From the NCBI GenBank assembly GCA_031278795.1, contig JAITJT010000295.1, positions 1-5,632 of the forward strand: a DNA stretch of 5,632 bases. The letters are read 5' to 3'. A model generated the notes under the pieces. That model did no database searches and was not told the DNA's origin. It saw only the letters and a program-made list of their open reading frames with translations. The DNA comes from Deltaproteobacteria bacterium (lineage in GTDB: Bacteria > Desulfobacterota > Desulfarculia > Adiutricales > Adiutricaceae). The stretch's first letter is position 1; each line of letters begins with the position of its first letter. Shown here piece after piece: positions 5,412 to 5,632 of this stretch. The position numbers and the translations under genes are program-made.

Positions 5412-5632
5412 GACTTGTCCGTGGGAAGTCCTAGACCCTCCTCTGTCATAGCTTTTAAATATTGCTGAGCTTCCAGATGCCCAAGATTCGCAGCTTCCTG
5501 AAAAAGAATAAACGCTTTCTTATGATTCTTTTCAACTATGATTCCCTCGAAATAAAGACAGCCCAAATTGAATTTGGCCATTTCGCATCCGTTATCAGAG
5601 GACTTTCGGTAATATTCCAGGGCTTTGTTCTT
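5408..5632 (-). CDS. Sel1-repeat protein, C-terminal fragment, cut by the window edge
   Basis: The last 74 codons are visible and the frame is open to the right edge. Residues 19-59 of the fragment make one complete Sel1-like repeat: AKFNLGCLYFEG, then KNHKKAFILFQEAANLGHLEAQQYL. This matches the usual pattern of A-x3-LG-x-LY-x2-G, then KA, then AA-x2-G-x3-A. Before it, KALEYYRKSSDNG is the second helix of a preceding repeat. Sel1 repeats are pairs of alpha helices stacked into solenoids that mediate protein-protein contacts; secreted, periplasmic and host-interaction roles are common in the family. The start, any signal peptide and the number of repeats lie outside the window. The tail after the last repeat is short (MTEEGLGLPTDKS). 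Confidence 0.92.
   Translation of the reverse strand, partial: KNKALEYYRKSSDNGCEMAKFNLGCLYFEGIIVEKNHKKAFILFQEAANLGHLEAQQYLKAMTEEGLGLPTDKS
5409..5433. other. 8-bp hairpin over the convergent stop codons
   Basis: TAGGACTT (5409-5416) and AAGTCCTA (5426-5433) pair perfectly around a 9-base loop. The hairpin covers the TAG of the plus-strand small gene and the last codons of the Sel1 gene. Neither strand has a T run after it, so it is not a standard bidirectional terminator. It may limit transcript overlap or protect 3' ends. Confidence 0.4.

Overview
The window holds one unmistakable housekeeping gene, a complete minus-strand mfd (transcription-repair coupling factor, 1209 codons). It fills 345-3974 and is flanked by long, very AT-rich intergenic DNA. 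On the right are three further coding calls: a complete 98-residue minus-strand gene of unknown function (4618-4914), a probable 38-residue plus-strand small gene that starts with GTG (5295-5411), and the C-terminal end of a Sel1-repeat protein that enters from the right edge on the minus strand (5408-5632). I see no tRNA, rRNA, insertion sequence or CRISPR array.

Organism: this is a bacterium with standard bacterial Shine-Dalgarno and sigma70-type signals. The Mfd is typical of Gram-negative or deltaproteobacterial-type lineages, but I cannot place it from sequence alone. The mfd gene is moderately GC-rich, while the spacers are long and rich in A/T runs. That contrast, low coding density and a Sel1 protein would fit a host-associated or slowly eroding genome. 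This is inference.

Layout from left to right: 1-80 carries a 24-bp tandem repeat that may continue past the left edge. 81-344 is AT-rich spacer downstream of mfd. mfd follows. 3975-4310 is the mfd upstream region and is unusual: it has a perfect 14-bp palindrome, a G-quadruplex-type motif, a small hairpin, and a 70-bp stretch with 32 G and 3 C on the plus strand, which makes a C-rich, G-poor minus-strand RNA. At 4311-4335 an intrinsic terminator closes the minus-strand unit coming from the right. 4340-4617 is AT-rich spacer. The 98-residue gene has its own strong Shine-Dalgarno and a well-spaced extended -10 promoter (4978-5006).

5208-5269 is the most interesting non-coding part. Five 11-bp tandem repeats contain two overlapping minus-strand promoter matches with 17-bp spacers, and they abut a perfect TATAAT on the plus strand that leads to the 38-residue gene. 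An exact copy of the repeat core lies in the leader of the 98-residue gene. The repeats could therefore be a shared operator that controls both small genes; this is a hypothesis. The 38-residue gene and the Sel1 gene converge with overlapping stop codons under an 8-bp hairpin.
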